Shown here: piece by piece, positions 25,875-34,277 of the stretch
How the letters are laid out: each line of letters opens with the position of its first letter
Position numbering within the stretch: the first letter of the stretch is position 1
Assembly: GCA_945898065.1 (NCBI GenBank)
Contig: CAMDHH010000006.1
Location: forward strand, 1 to 49,596
From: Bifidobacterium breve
GTDB lineage: Bacteria > Actinomycetota > Actinomycetes > Nanopelagicales > Nanopelagicaceae
Length of the DNA: 49,596 nt
Direction of reading: 5' to 3'
The notes under the pieces: model-generated
The model's input: only the letters and a program-made list of their open reading frames with translations
Database searches by the model: none
What the model was told of the DNA's origin: nothing
Program-made: the position numbers and the translations under genes

Positions 25875-26847
25875 GATTCCAATGATGAAAGCTTACAGAG
25901 TTGTAACTCTTGGAAAGAGCTTTCTCGTGTCCGTCAAGGAATTCTTCTAGTTTTTTCCTTGGAAGACTTAGGTTTGACCATTTATTCAACTCAACTAGTT
26001 CTGGATATTTTACTAATAAATACTGGGCATAAATTTCATATTTCAAATCAAATGGTGAATTTTCTTCTGGGCTTGAAAATTCAAATGCCTTTTTTAGCGC
26101 TAACTCCAACTGCCCAGCCCATACTTCCAAAATCTCTCTGAGAATTACAGGCTGAACAAGCATGTGGTGGCTCACATAGGAGCTTTGTGGGAAAGGATAA
26201 ATTGAAGACGACTCACGCAAGAAATCATAATAGGGCATGTGCATCTCTTGTGTCGGCATAAGTAACTGTCTTCCAAATTTATCAAGCCATACTTTCGGAC
26301 GCAGTAAAACTGTATCTGAATCGACGATTAAAACTCCACTCGAATCAGAATTCAAAATAAATTCTGACACCAGCACTTGTTGCAGAATCCATCCAAAACG
26401 ATCTGGTCTCTCCTTTCTGATTAGTTCAATAACACTGGTCGAAACTATCAGTTCTTCAGAGACTATATTAATAATATCAAAAAATTCTAAGTGCTTTAGC
26501 GCATCTTGGCAAAACGTGACCTCAGAAAATGGAACAATTAGACAAATTTTTGTTATTTTATTTACTGAACAATTATACGCAGCGATTATGACTTTCTTCA
26601 GAAGTAATAAGTCTTCTGACTTGGCAACAAAAACAACTTCAATTGTAGGTAAATTTTCCATTACGAGCGATGAATTATTTTTTTGGGTATTCGAAAAATA
26701 AAACCTTCCGAAGTTGGAGTTTTTTCTCCATGGCCTGCTAATAAATCTTCGCATCACCCATAGGATGTGAACGATTATTCCTGGTTTTCTGTCAATACGG
26801 TCGTACTGCTGAAAGTATAGATCGAGGAATTGTCCGTTGATTTTCAA
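25861..26847 (-). CDS. DUF6492-like putative glycosyltransferase
   Basis: This 328-residue protein fits the DUF6492 family of GT-A-like proteins. It has FGWILQQVLVSEFIL near residue 150, VLIVDSDTVLLRPKVWL near 170, whose DSD is the probable metal-binding DxD, and SYVSHHMLVQPVIL near 222. Such proteins occur in surface-polysaccharide clusters and are presumed transferases without assigned substrate. The TTG start has AAAGG five bases upstream. It probably heads a minus-strand operon running down to the GT31-like gene at 24054. Confidence 0.75.
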   Translation of the reverse strand: MKINGQFLDLYFQQYDRIDRKPGIIVHILWVMRRFISRPWRKNSNFGRFYFSNTQKNNSSLVMENLPTIEVVFVAKSEDLLLLKKVIIAAYNCSVNKITKICLIVPFSEVTFCQDALKHLEFFDIINIVSEELIVSTSVIELIRKERPDRFGWILQQVLVSEFILNSDSSGVLIVDSDTVLLRPKVWLDKFGRQLLMPTQEMHMPYYDFLRESSSIYPFPQSSYVSHHMLVQPVILREILEVWAGQLELALKKAFEFSSPEENSPFDLKYEIYAQYLLVKYPELVELNKWSNLSLPRKKLEEFLDGHEKALSKSYNSVSFHHWNLDSI

Positions 26848-26930
26848 AATTGCCTTTCCTGATTCTGTTTTCTATTATCAGCAAATCTTAAACATGGATC
26901 TTTTTACTATTCATATGCTGATAGTTGTAG

Positions 26931-27899
26931 CTATCTCAATAAACTCCGAACTGATTCTATAGATTCTCTTAGACTATACTGGGTTAAGAACCCAAGTTCT
27001 TTCGCTGCCATTGTTGGGTCTGCACACAGGAACGCTGGATCCCCTTGCCGACGACCTTTCATCACAATTTCTAAATTCATTCCCATGACGGCAGATAGAT
27101 TATTAATTACATCCAATACTGATTCACCTACTCCTGTTCCAATATTCATCCTTGCCGGTAAAACATTCAGAGTAGTCGCAGCCAAGAGATGAGCTCTTGC
27201 AACATCTCGAACATCTACATAATCACGCACACACGTGCCATCTTGTGTTGGATAATCTGATCCAAATACTTCAAGAGGTAAACCGTTTTTGATTTTACTC
27301 AAAAGAAGAGGTAGTAGATTTTCACCCATCACATCTGCGAGTTCTGGTGCGCAGGCTCCGATTACATTAAAATAACGCAAATTTACTCCATGTAGGCCAA
27401 AATCCTTGTAACAACTTTCTACTAATTTCTCAGCAAGGTATTTTGTTTCACCATATGGTGAAACAGGTGAACAAACTTCGCTCTCACTTACCGGTAATGA
27501 GTGCTTGGGGTTTCCATACACAGCAGCTGTTGAAGAAAATATGAATTTCCTAATTCCAAGACTTATGGAAATATCTAAAATATTTTTCGTACCTCTGACA
27601 TTCACATCCATATACTCTTCCGGAATTTCGAAAGATTCTCTTACGGATTTGAGAGCGGCAGCATGAACTACTCCAGATATATTGAATTGGTTGCACGAAT
27701 TCTCAAACTTTTCACAATCTCGAATATCTGCTCTAACTATAGGAATGGTTGCTCGATGCTTTTTTTCCAAATATCTGATTCTAGTCTCATATCCACTAGA
27801 CATAGAATCATAAACAAGCACACTCTCACCCCTAGAAACAAAGGCATCAACAATGTGAGAGCCAATATAACCGGCACCTCCGGTAACCATCCATGTCAT
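26931..27899 (-). CDS. galE: UDP-glucose 4-epimerase
   Basis: This 322-residue extended SDR matches GalE, which interconverts UDP-glucose and UDP-galactose. It has VTGGAGYIGSHIVDA at residues 5-19, VVHAAALKSVRES near 77, FSSTAAVYGNP near 120, SPYGETKYLAEKLVE (YxxxK) near 145, LRYFNVIGA near 170 and QDGTCVRDYVDVRD near 218, all standard. Its product could feed the glycan here. About 195 bases of AT-rich DNA separate it from hddA upstream, so it may have its own promoter. Confidence 0.95.
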   Translation of the reverse strand: MTWMVTGGAGYIGSHIVDAFVSRGESVLVYDSMSSGYETRIRYLEKKHRATIPIVRADIRDCEKFENSCNQFNISGVVHAAALKSVRESFEIPEEYMDVNVRGTKNILDISISLGIRKFIFSSTAAVYGNPKHSLPVSESEVCSPVSPYGETKYLAEKLVESCYKDFGLHGVNLRYFNVIGACAPELADVMGENLLPLLLSKIKNGLPLEVFGSDYPTQDGTCVRDYVDVRDVARAHLLAATTLNVLPARMNIGTGVGESVLDVINNLSAVMGMNLEIVMKGRRQGDPAFLCADPTMAAKELGFLTQYSLRESIESVRSLLR

Positions 27900-28093
27900 A
27901 TGTGAAGTATTGCAGAAAAGTTCTATTTATTCCTAAACAATATTGAAAAATGTAAGAGATTTCATGGAGAAAAATAGAGATATAAGAGCGATTTTATAAT
28001 GAAGATAAATGTTCTACGCTATTATTGCACCAAAATTTATGGGCGTGAGCAAAATAGCAGCTAATCATAATTTGGATAGTAACATTGTTATTT

Positions 28094-29143
28094 TTATAAT
28101 GACCAACGATTTTCATCCCAAGTATCATTCATAAGATTCTCATCTTGCAAGTTGTTATCGACAAACCTAGCTCCAAGTAAATCAATTTTTGGCCTAAAGT
28201 AATTTTTTGCTCCGAGTTTCAACAATAAAGAATTCTGTAGAGCGGGCTCACAAAATAACAAGATAAAACCGCTAGAACCTGCTCCGCATAGCTTGCCAGC
28301 AACTGCCCCATATTCTATTGCACTGTTAATATATTGATTGGCGGTCATTAGATCATTATTCGTGCTGTTTTTTACTTTTATATTCCAACATTTCTTGACT
28401 GCTGATAAGAAATAATCAAATACAGCAGATTCGGTTGGGCTTTTATCAATTTTTCTTACTACATCGTCAGTCAACTGGACTAAATCCATGATGCGATTCA
28501 TTACTTCACGATCCTTTATTGCAGAAACATGTTTCTTTGCAAAAACATTAGAATTTCTCGCTCCACCAAAGGGAATAAGCAACATATGATGTTCAAGAGT
28601 TTTTAGAAAAGTAGAATTCTTGACAGTGTTTGGATTTGATACGCCAAAATCATTGAATTCAAATTTTCTCAACCCACCAAAAGCTGCAAAGTACTGATCC
28701 TGATATCCACCTTCTTCAAGAAGAACTTTTCTTTCAATATCAACTGCTTCTGATGCTAATGACTCCCGATCTATTGGCAATTTTAAGAACTTCCGGAACA
28801 GCAGGAGCGAACCTACCGTAAATGATGATGAGGAACCGAGGCCTGAATTCCCTGACACGTCCGCCATAGTTGCAATATTGATAGGTTGCGAATAATTATA
28901 TCTACGAAGAATTTCACGAACAACTGGGTGCTGTAAATCAGAGATCTTACTAACAGACTCCGTTTTCCGATATGTAAAACGAATTTTTTCAGCAGCAAAT
29001 GGGGGTAAGGGGAGCGCCATTACATAGACATATAAGTTTATTGAACACCCAAATACTGAGCCTTTGGTTGAAGTAAAAAATTCAGGGTAGTCCGAACCGC
29101 CACCAAGAAAACTTATGCGAAGTGGTGATTTTACGACAAGCAC
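28094..29143 (-). CDS. hddA: GHMP kinase, D-glycero-D-manno-heptose-7-phosphate 1-kinase type
   Basis: This 349-residue GHMP-family kinase opens VVKSPLRISFLGGGSDYPEF, the typical start of HddA and related kinases, and has the ATP-binding GLGSSSSF at residues 101-108. VLLEEGGYQDQYFAAFGG near 138 and KLCGAGSSGFILLFCEP near 285 complete the GHMP pattern. HddA phosphorylates heptose-7-phosphate at C1 on the route to GDP-heptose. gmhA and gmhB directly upstream on the same strand support this. The GTG start has GGAGG about 5 bases upstream. A fucose-kinase-like activity is a less likely alternative. Confidence 0.85.
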   Translation of the reverse strand: MLVVKSPLRISFLGGGSDYPEFFTSTKGSVFGCSINLYVYVMALPLPPFAAEKIRFTYRKTESVSKISDLQHPVVREILRRYNYSQPINIATMADVSGNSGLGSSSSFTVGSLLLFRKFLKLPIDRESLASEAVDIERKVLLEEGGYQDQYFAAFGGLRKFEFNDFGVSNPNTVKNSTFLKTLEHHMLLIPFGGARNSNVFAKKHVSAIKDREVMNRIMDLVQLTDDVVRKIDKSPTESAVFDYFLSAVKKCWNIKVKNSTNNDLMTANQYINSAIEYGAVAGKLCGAGSSGFILLFCEPALQNSLLLKLGAKNYFRPKIDLLGARFVDNNLQDENLMNDTWDENRWSL

Positions 29144-29203
29144 ATTACCTCCAAAAGGTTATCTGAAATATTTAGGCGTTTAAGTTACCTCTTCGCAATT
29201 CTT

Positions 29204-29770
29204 TTAGCACCAGTCTAACTCTACTAGCTCTGCAACAACATGACCCCACATAAGGTGTATCTCTTGAATTCTTGGAGTTTCTTGTGATGGAACTTTCCAA
29301 ACATTGACACTTGTAATGGCAATATCGTTGTTGCCTGTCCATAAATAACACTTTACTTCTTTTTCTACGGCAACATTCAGTGCCCTTAGGATATTTTCAG
29401 ATTTTCCTGAAGTTGATAGAGCAATAAGAATGTCACCCGAGTTCAATTCTGCTTCCACCAATCGACTAAAAATATTTTCAAACCCATAATCATTTGCAAT
29501 CGCAGTTATTGAACTAATTGATTGATTCAGACAGATTGCGGGCAAGGGGGGGTGGTCGTTTACACACTTACCAGTAAATTCTGCAGCTAAATGCATAGCT
29601 TCGGCTGCGCTTCCACCATTACCTATAAAGGCAATCTTTTTATGCACCCTAAATGTTGAATTAATTTCATGTACTAATTTCAGGATTTCATCTTCAGGGA
29701 AACTTTTTGAATCTAGTATCAATTTTTGTGCAGCAGCGATTCGAATCGATAATTCTTTGCTCTTATTCAC
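29204..29770 (-). CDS. gmhA: Sedoheptulose-7-phosphate isomerase
   Basis: This 188-residue SIS-domain protein matches GmhA, which turns sedoheptulose-7-phosphate into D-glycero-D-manno-heptose-7-phosphate. It has FIGNGGSAAEAMHLAAEFTG near residue 48, ITAIANDYGFENIFSR near 89, and LIALSTSGKSENILRAL near 115, the phosphosugar-binding serines. EIHLMWGHVVAELVE near 170 matches the family's C-terminal helix. A GTG start with GAGGAG upstream is clear. Codons for HPPLP (residues 73-77) contain a C7 run on the coding strand. It lies 4 bases after gmhB. Confidence 0.94.
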   Translation of the reverse strand: MNKSKELSIRIAAAQKLILDSKSFPEDEILKLVHEINSTFRVHKKIAFIGNGGSAAEAMHLAAEFTGKCVNDHPPLPAICLNQSISSITAIANDYGFENIFSRLVEAELNSGDILIALSTSGKSENILRALNVAVEKEVKCYLWTGNNDIAITSVNVWKVPSQETPRIQEIHLMWGHVVAELVELDWC

Positions 29771-29773
29771 AAA

Positions 29774-30367
29774 TCACTCCTCAGTTGGATTTTCTTCCAA
29801 TAATAAGTTTAGCAATTTTAGTGGGTCTTCGAGATAACTTGAAGGCAAAAATTTGATTTTTCTGCATGCGGTGGCAGCAGCTTGTCGATCGGTATCTTTA
29901 TCGCCGACAAAAAAGATTGGAATATTCGGGAACTGATACACCTTTATTAGATAATCAATTAAACCTGGTTGGGGCTTTCTGCATTTACATGAATAAATAA
30001 TAATATCTTTTGTTTTTCTTATCTCATGTGTGCAATAAGCAAAAATAGATAGACTTCCACCAAAAACGACGGACTCGTTGAACATTTCATTGCTAACTAA
30101 GGATAATTCCTCCAGAGTTATTGTTTTACTTGCTATTGCTCTTTGATTTGAAGCGACTAAACATGCTATCTGATTTTGGTGAAGAAGTCTTAGCGATTCC
30201 TTCACCCCAGGCATCCAAACTATATCGTCTGGTTTAGCTAAGCCTGGAATATCCTTGATTAATGTATCGTCACGATCAAAAATCACAATAGCTCTAATTT
30301 GATCTGAGAAATTTGGAATCTCAAATTCAAATAACTGAGGAATGGGGAAGCTAGATTTCTGAGGCAT
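29774..30367 (-). CDS. gmhB: D-glycero-D-manno-heptose 1,7-bisphosphate phosphatase-like HAD protein
   Basis: This 197-residue HAD phosphatase has the catalytic IFDRDDTLIKD (D31 and D33), VASNQRAIAS near 94, the cysteine-rich YCTHE and CKCRKPQPGLID near 129-150, which resembles the zinc loop of GmhB, and FFVGDKDTDRQAAATA near 163. GmhB removes the C7 phosphate after HddA or HldE action. The zinc loop is shorter than in E. coli GmhB, so substrate preference is uncertain. Its start lies 17 bases inside the preceding methyltransferase gene, indicating coupling. Confidence 0.88.
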   Translation of the reverse strand: MPQKSSFPIPQLFEFEIPNFSDQIRAIVIFDRDDTLIKDIPGLAKPDDIVWMPGVKESLRLLHQNQIACLVASNQRAIASKTITLEELSLVSNEMFNESVVFGGSLSIFAYCTHEIRKTKDIIIYSCKCRKPQPGLIDYLIKVYQFPNIPIFFVGDKDTDRQAAATACRKIKFLPSSYLEDPLKLLNLLLEENPTEE

Positions 30368-31088
30368 CTCTAAATGGTTCGCCAGTAGAGTTGTTTATCT
30401 TCATTTGCGCAAGATCTAATCTGTATTGGTTATAGTATCGGCGTAAGTCTTGACTCGGTTGGATTCCATTTGACCTACGATTTACTTTTTCATGAGCATC
30501 TTCTAATGTTTTTTTTCGGATAACAATTTCAATTGCTGATTCACTTACTGGAGACATTGTTTGATCATAGGTGGCCATCTGATAGCGGTAACCTGAATCT
30601 TCTATTGATATCTTTCGCACATCAGCCTGATCTCCCAGATTTGTTATTAGATCAAAAACATTTATTGATTTTGGTGACCAGCTTTCGCTTTTCAAGATTG
30701 TAAATGAATATTTATGGTCTAAGTTTTTATCACTTGGCCAAGTTCCCTGTTCATACAAATCCTCTTCTGGGATCGTAATTATAAGATGTCCACCTGGACG
30801 TAAAATTCGAAACCAATTTTGGATTCCTTCCATGGGGTTGTGCAAATGTTCCAAACAATGAGAACTAGTCACGAAATCATAAGAATTATCCAAAACTCCA
30901 TCCATAAACTGAGCATCACCGTCGGACATATCCCAGACTTTAACTGTCTTAATTAATGGGAACATTTCAGTGTACAAACTAAGGGGATCCGGGAGCCCTC
31001 CTACATCAATTCCATCTCCTACGAAATATCTAACGATGAAGTTAGGATCTCTTTGCCTTCTCGGTATTGACTTGCTCATTTCCTTCAT
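30351..31088 (-). CDS. Class I SAM-dependent methyltransferase (Methyltransf_11 type)
   Basis: This 245-residue protein shows DGIDVGGLPDP near residue 25 as motif I, VKVWDMSDGDAQFM near 49, SHCLEHLHNPMEGI near 77 and RILRPGGHLIITIPEED near 94, the classic Methyltransf_11 post-motifs. It is the first gene of the heptose operon, ahead of gmhB, gmhA and hddA, and overlaps gmhB by 17 bases. A role in methylating the heptose-containing glycan is plausible but not shown. The C-terminal 50 residues are basic and have no recognised domain. Confidence 0.82.
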   Translation of the reverse strand: MKEMSKSIPRRQRDPNFIVRYFVGDGIDVGGLPDPLSLYTEMFPLIKTVKVWDMSDGDAQFMDGVLDNSYDFVTSSHCLEHLHNPMEGIQNWFRILRPGGHLIITIPEEDLYEQGTWPSDKNLDHKYSFTILKSESWSPKSINVFDLITNLGDQADVRKISIEDSGYRYQMATYDQTMSPVSESAIEIVIRKKTLEDAHEKVNRRSNGIQPSQDLRRYYNQYRLDLAQMKINNSTGEPFRDASEI

Positions 31089-31119
31089 AGCTCACCCATT
31101 CCAATAACTGTTGTGTAAT

Positions 31120-31148
31120 GGTACTCATAACCCTTTCCAATGAGTACC
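31120..31148. repeat. Perfect 9-bp inverted repeat between VOC and heptose operon
   Basis: GGTACTCAT at 31120-31128 and ATGAGTACC at 31140-31148 are perfect inverse complements around an 11-base centre. It sits 32 bases upstream of the first gene of the heptose operon and could be an operator or an RNA hairpin in its leader. No T-run follows it. The remainder of 31089-31255 shows a GACTC-AG-GAGTC repeat near 31151-31162 and no clear promoter. Confidence 0.4.
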
Positions 31149-31255
31149 GACTCCTGAGTCAAGCAGTTGGAGCCGCAGAGCTCTAAAAAAACGATACTGG
31201 TTTTGCTAACCGTGATTTAAGTTAGTCATGGTCGTAATTCTTAGGAGTTCAACTA

Positions 31256-31903
31256 CTAATCAAGCCTGACAACACCACTTGGTGTTGAAAGATGCACGGC
31301 AACAATTCCATTATCGCCATCATTATCTGCAGCGCTGACCCAGACAACTTCAACATCTGCACCAATTGCTTTAGCGGTATCAGAACCTAGCCAATCAGTA
31401 ATTGTCTTTTCATCTCCTGCAATTTCAACTTTGACAATCTTTGCAACTGCTTTGCCATCTGTTGATGGGTGATGGTTTTCAATCCACTCAATAAAGAATG
31501 GAAGTTGGCGATCTTCTAATGTTCCAAGAACACCAATTTGTTTCCATCGAAGATCAGAACCATCGGGCTTTGTGCGGTGACCATCTACTGCTTGGCGACC
31601 AAGGCGTGATTCAATCTTTGAAACATCATCGACAGATACAACCCATGTAAGCCATCCGCCACCTTCTGCTGCGCGCTTTGATACTGCTTTACCAAATGGA
31701 GATGCATCAGATGCTGGGTGATCTAGTGGACAAACAACTTCGATGTAGTGACCATTTTGTAGTGGCAATGTGAAGTTACGTGTTCCAAAACGTGGGTGAA
31801 CTCCACCATCTACAAATGTGCTGCCAAGGCGTGAACCTAGACGTTGCACTGTGTCAGCTAACTGGTCGTGGGAAGTTACATATGAGACATGGTCTAGGCG
31901 CAT
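31256..31903 (-). CDS. VOC/glyoxalase-like domain protein
   Basis: This 215-residue protein begins RLDHVSYVTSHDQLADTV and has HPRFGTRNFTLPLQNGHYIE near residue 36 and LPFFIEWIENHHPSTDG near 132. The paired H...E positions fit the vicinal oxygen chelate fold with metal-binding His and Glu, of the Glyoxalase-like (PF13468) type. The reaction is unknown. No Shine-Dalgarno sequence is seen before the ATG. Base composition returns here to the core level, so I take this gene as the right flank of the glycan island. Confidence 0.78.
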   Translation of the reverse strand: MRLDHVSYVTSHDQLADTVQRLGSRLGSTFVDGGVHPRFGTRNFTLPLQNGHYIEVVCPLDHPASDASPFGKAVSKRAAEGGGWLTWVVSVDDVSKIESRLGRQAVDGHRTKPDGSDLRWKQIGVLGTLEDRQLPFFIEWIENHHPSTDGKAVAKIVKVEIAGDEKTITDWLGSDTAKAIGADVEVVWVSAADNDGDNGIVAVHLSTPSGVVRLD

Positions 31904-31973
31904 AGGGAAATCTTGCCCTATCCCAAGGGGTGCTCATGACCATGTATGCGCCCGGGGCTGGGATACTTACCGC

Positions 31974-32729
31974 ATGAATGGAGAGCAAATGTTGGTGATT
32001 GTGCCGACATATAACGAGGCACAAAGTGTCCCTCGGTTGATTGGCTCTGTTTTAGAATTGCTGCCTGCCATACATATTTTGATTGTCGATGATGGATCCC
32101 CTGATGGAACAGCAGATATCTGCCAAAGCATTGCTGATACTGAATCTTTAGGGCGCGTGCACGTAATGCGCCGAGCCGGCAAGCAAGGTTTGGGTTCGGC
32201 ATACATTGCTGGCTTTGGTTGGGGCGCTGCGCGCGGATATCAAGCAATGATTGAAATGGATGCTGATGGTTCGCACCGGCCCCTTGATTTAGTCGCCATG
32301 GTTGCAGCTTTTGAGAGTGATGACTCGATTGATTGCGTAATTGGTTCGCGCTGGATGCCCGGTGGCAAGGTTGTGAACTGGGCAAAGCAGCGTGAGGTGT
32401 TATCGCGTGGAGCCAACAAGTATGCAAAATTTATGTTGGGGTTGAAAGTCAATGACATTACCGCAGGCTTTCGGGTGTATCGCTCGAACTTGCTAGTAAA
32501 GATAGATTTTGCAACTGTGGTTAGTGAGGGTTATTGCTTTCAGATAGAAATGACACGCAAAGTTGTTGCACTTGGTGCCAAAATCAAAGAGGTACCGATT
32601 ACTTTTGTTGAGCGAGAATTTGGTGTGAGCAAGATGAGTGGCAATATTGTTGTTGAAGCAATGTCTCGGGTAACTGTGTGGGGATTACAACGTGCACTGA
32701 CGATCGGTGGCAGGAACAACTCCCGTTAG
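31974..32729 (+). CDS. Polyprenol monophosphomannose synthase (GT2)
   Basis: This 251-residue GT2 protein matches dolichol/polyprenol-phosphate mannose synthases, which load mannose from GDP-mannose onto polyprenyl phosphate for lipoglycan or protein mannosylation. It has VIVPTYNEAQSVPRLI near residue 8, ILIVDDGSPDGTADI near 35, AGKQGLGSAYIAGF near 66, MIEMDADGSHRP near 91 (DAD metal site), VIGSRWMPGG near 120 and DITAGFRVYR near 162. ATG 31974 may be leaderless, with GATACT at 31962-31967 as a -10; ATG 31989 has GGAGAG five bases upstream and is an alternative start. The 3' end overlaps the convergent hydrolase by 45 bases. Confidence 0.92.
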   Translation: MNGEQMLVIVPTYNEAQSVPRLIGSVLELLPAIHILIVDDGSPDGTADICQSIADTESLGRVHVMRRAGKQGLGSAYIAGFGWGAARGYQAMIEMDADGSHRPLDLVAMVAAFESDDSIDCVIGSRWMPGGKVVNWAKQREVLSRGANKYAKFMLGLKVNDITAGFRVYRSNLLVKIDFATVVSEGYCFQIEMTRKVVALGAKIKEVPITFVEREFGVSKMSGNIVVEAMSRVTVWGLQRALTIGGRNNSR

Positions 32730-34277
32730 GTAATAGGCATTCACTGCATCATCAACACATGCAGAACCACGTCCATGGCCAGTGTGGCCATCGGCATCTA
32801 AGGAAATAAGGCGTGAGCCATTTATTGTCTTTCGCAGCGATTTAGCCCAGTCATACGGGGTTGCAGGATCGCGGGTTGTACCAATAATCAAAATCGGCGC
32901 AGTATTAATGCCTGTGATTTTATTCGTTGCTCGTGTATTTGCGTCTTTAGTTGCAGGCACAAAGTACTTACAGGTCAATGAGTTATAGGAAAAATAGGGT
33001 CCAAATACTGGGGCTCTCTTTGAAAATTCTTTAGCGTCGATTTGTATCTCGGCAACGCTTCGCGAATCGTGCCAATCTAGGCAATCAATGACGAGCTCTG
33101 CATCTGTTTCATTATTGGAATAGGTTCCATCGGTATTACGAGCGCTGTATTCATCAACTAGTTCTAGAAATGCTGTTCCTTCATTATTCTTTGCTTGGCG
33201 AAGGGCTGCGCGCAGTACTGGCCAACCAGTTTCATTGTCATATAAGGCATAAGCCGTTCCTAGTACAACTAAGGATTGCGTTGCGACGCGATCACTTTGT
33301 GTTGTTAGCGGACTCTTTGCTGCTGATTCAAATAGTGTCGTGAAGGACGTACGCGCATCAGATAACTTCTTAGGCAGCGGGCAATCTTTGCGAGAAGTGC
33401 AATCTTGGATAAAGGCATCGAGTGCCTGTTCAAAGCCGATAGTTTGCGTAAGATTTTGTTCCTTTATGTTGATGTTGGGATTGAGTGCGCCATCTAAAAC
33501 CATGCGCCCCACTTTGTCTGGAAAGAATTGTGCATAGAGCGTGCCGAGGTATGTGCCATATGACTTACCAAGAAAATTTAGCTTGGCATCACCGAGTGCT
33601 GCGCGCAGTAAATCCATATCGCGAGCAGAATCTGCGGTGCTGTAGTGAGTTACATGCTTAGTGTTTTCTCTACACTTTTTTGCATACTCTTTTGAGGCTT
33701 TGATGAGGGCTGCAAATTCTGCAGGTGAATCAGGCTTGCTATCGGCTGCATAGGCGGCATCGGTCTCTTTATCATTGAGACAGATGATGGGTTCACTGCG
33801 CGAGATTCCGCGTGGATCAAAACCAACTAAGTCATATTTCTTGAGAACACTTTTATCAAAGATATATTCTGCGTTATAGGCATAGTCCACACCTGATGCC
33901 CCTGGGCCACCAGGATTGACAACAATGCTGCCAATCTTTTCTTTAGGTTGTGTGGCCTTGTATTTGATAAGCGCTATTTTGAAAGTACCCAGTTCTAGAT
34001 TGGTGTAGTCGATAGGCACTTTCAAATAGGCGCATGTGAAGGTTTCGTAACACTTGCCCCACTTCAAGCTTTGGCTTTGATATTGCTCAATTGTTTCAAA
34101 AGATTTGTTTGCACCAGGAATTAATGAACAGGAAGTGAGAACGAGGGCGGTAATCGTTGCAGTTGCGAGCGCCACAGCTTTCTTGCTCGCGCTATTTTGG
34201 ACGCCACTATTTTGATTTTCACGATGTGAATTGATCTTTGAATTCAAATCGCCAATGCGCGCAATCACTACCTTCAT
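32685..34277 (-). CDS. Secreted alpha/beta hydrolase, tripeptidyl aminopeptidase-like lipoprotein
   Basis: This 530-residue protein has a basic start, a hydrophobic stretch and a lipobox VLTSC near residue 50, so it is probably a lipoprotein. GSIVVNPGGPGASG near 118 supplies the oxyanion region, GKSYGTYLG near 236 the nucleophilic serine, GTTRDPATPY near 465 the acid, and DADGHTGHGRGSACV near 495 the histidine. This is the TAP-like peptidase layout of actinobacteria. ATG 34277 forms an ATGA overlap with the holB stop, which decides the start. The gene belongs to the conserved topA-tmk-holB neighbourhood. Confidence 0.88.
   Translation of the reverse strand: MKVVIARIGDLNSKINSHRENQNSGVQNSASKKAVALATATITALVLTSCSLIPGANKSFETIEQYQSQSLKWGKCYETFTCAYLKVPIDYTNLELGTFKIALIKYKATQPKEKIGSIVVNPGGPGASGVDYAYNAEYIFDKSVLKKYDLVGFDPRGISRSEPIICLNDKETDAAYAADSKPDSPAEFAALIKASKEYAKKCRENTKHVTHYSTADSARDMDLLRAALGDAKLNFLGKSYGTYLGTLYAQFFPDKVGRMVLDGALNPNINIKEQNLTQTIGFEQALDAFIQDCTSRKDCPLPKKLSDARTSFTTLFESAAKSPLTTQSDRVATQSLVVLGTAYALYDNETGWPVLRAALRQAKNNEGTAFLELVDEYSARNTDGTYSNNETDAELVIDCLDWHDSRSVAEIQIDAKEFSKRAPVFGPYFSYNSLTCKYFVPATKDANTRATNKITGINTAPILIIGTTRDPATPYDWAKSLRKTINGSRLISLDADGHTGHGRGSACVDDAVNAYYLTGVVPATDRQCTL

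Noticed and set aside
27999-28064. A 21-codon plus-strand frame beginning MKINVLRYY in the gap between galE and hddA
   Set aside because: It resembles the start of a sugar enzyme but is too short, lacks a ribosome site and has no continuing homologous frame; the gap 27900-28093 otherwise shows nothing identifiable.
31918-32427. A 169-codon minus-strand ORF opposite the mannose synthase gene
   Set aside because: The opposite strand encodes a clear GT2 enzyme; the antisense frame is rich in S, H and Q with no domain.
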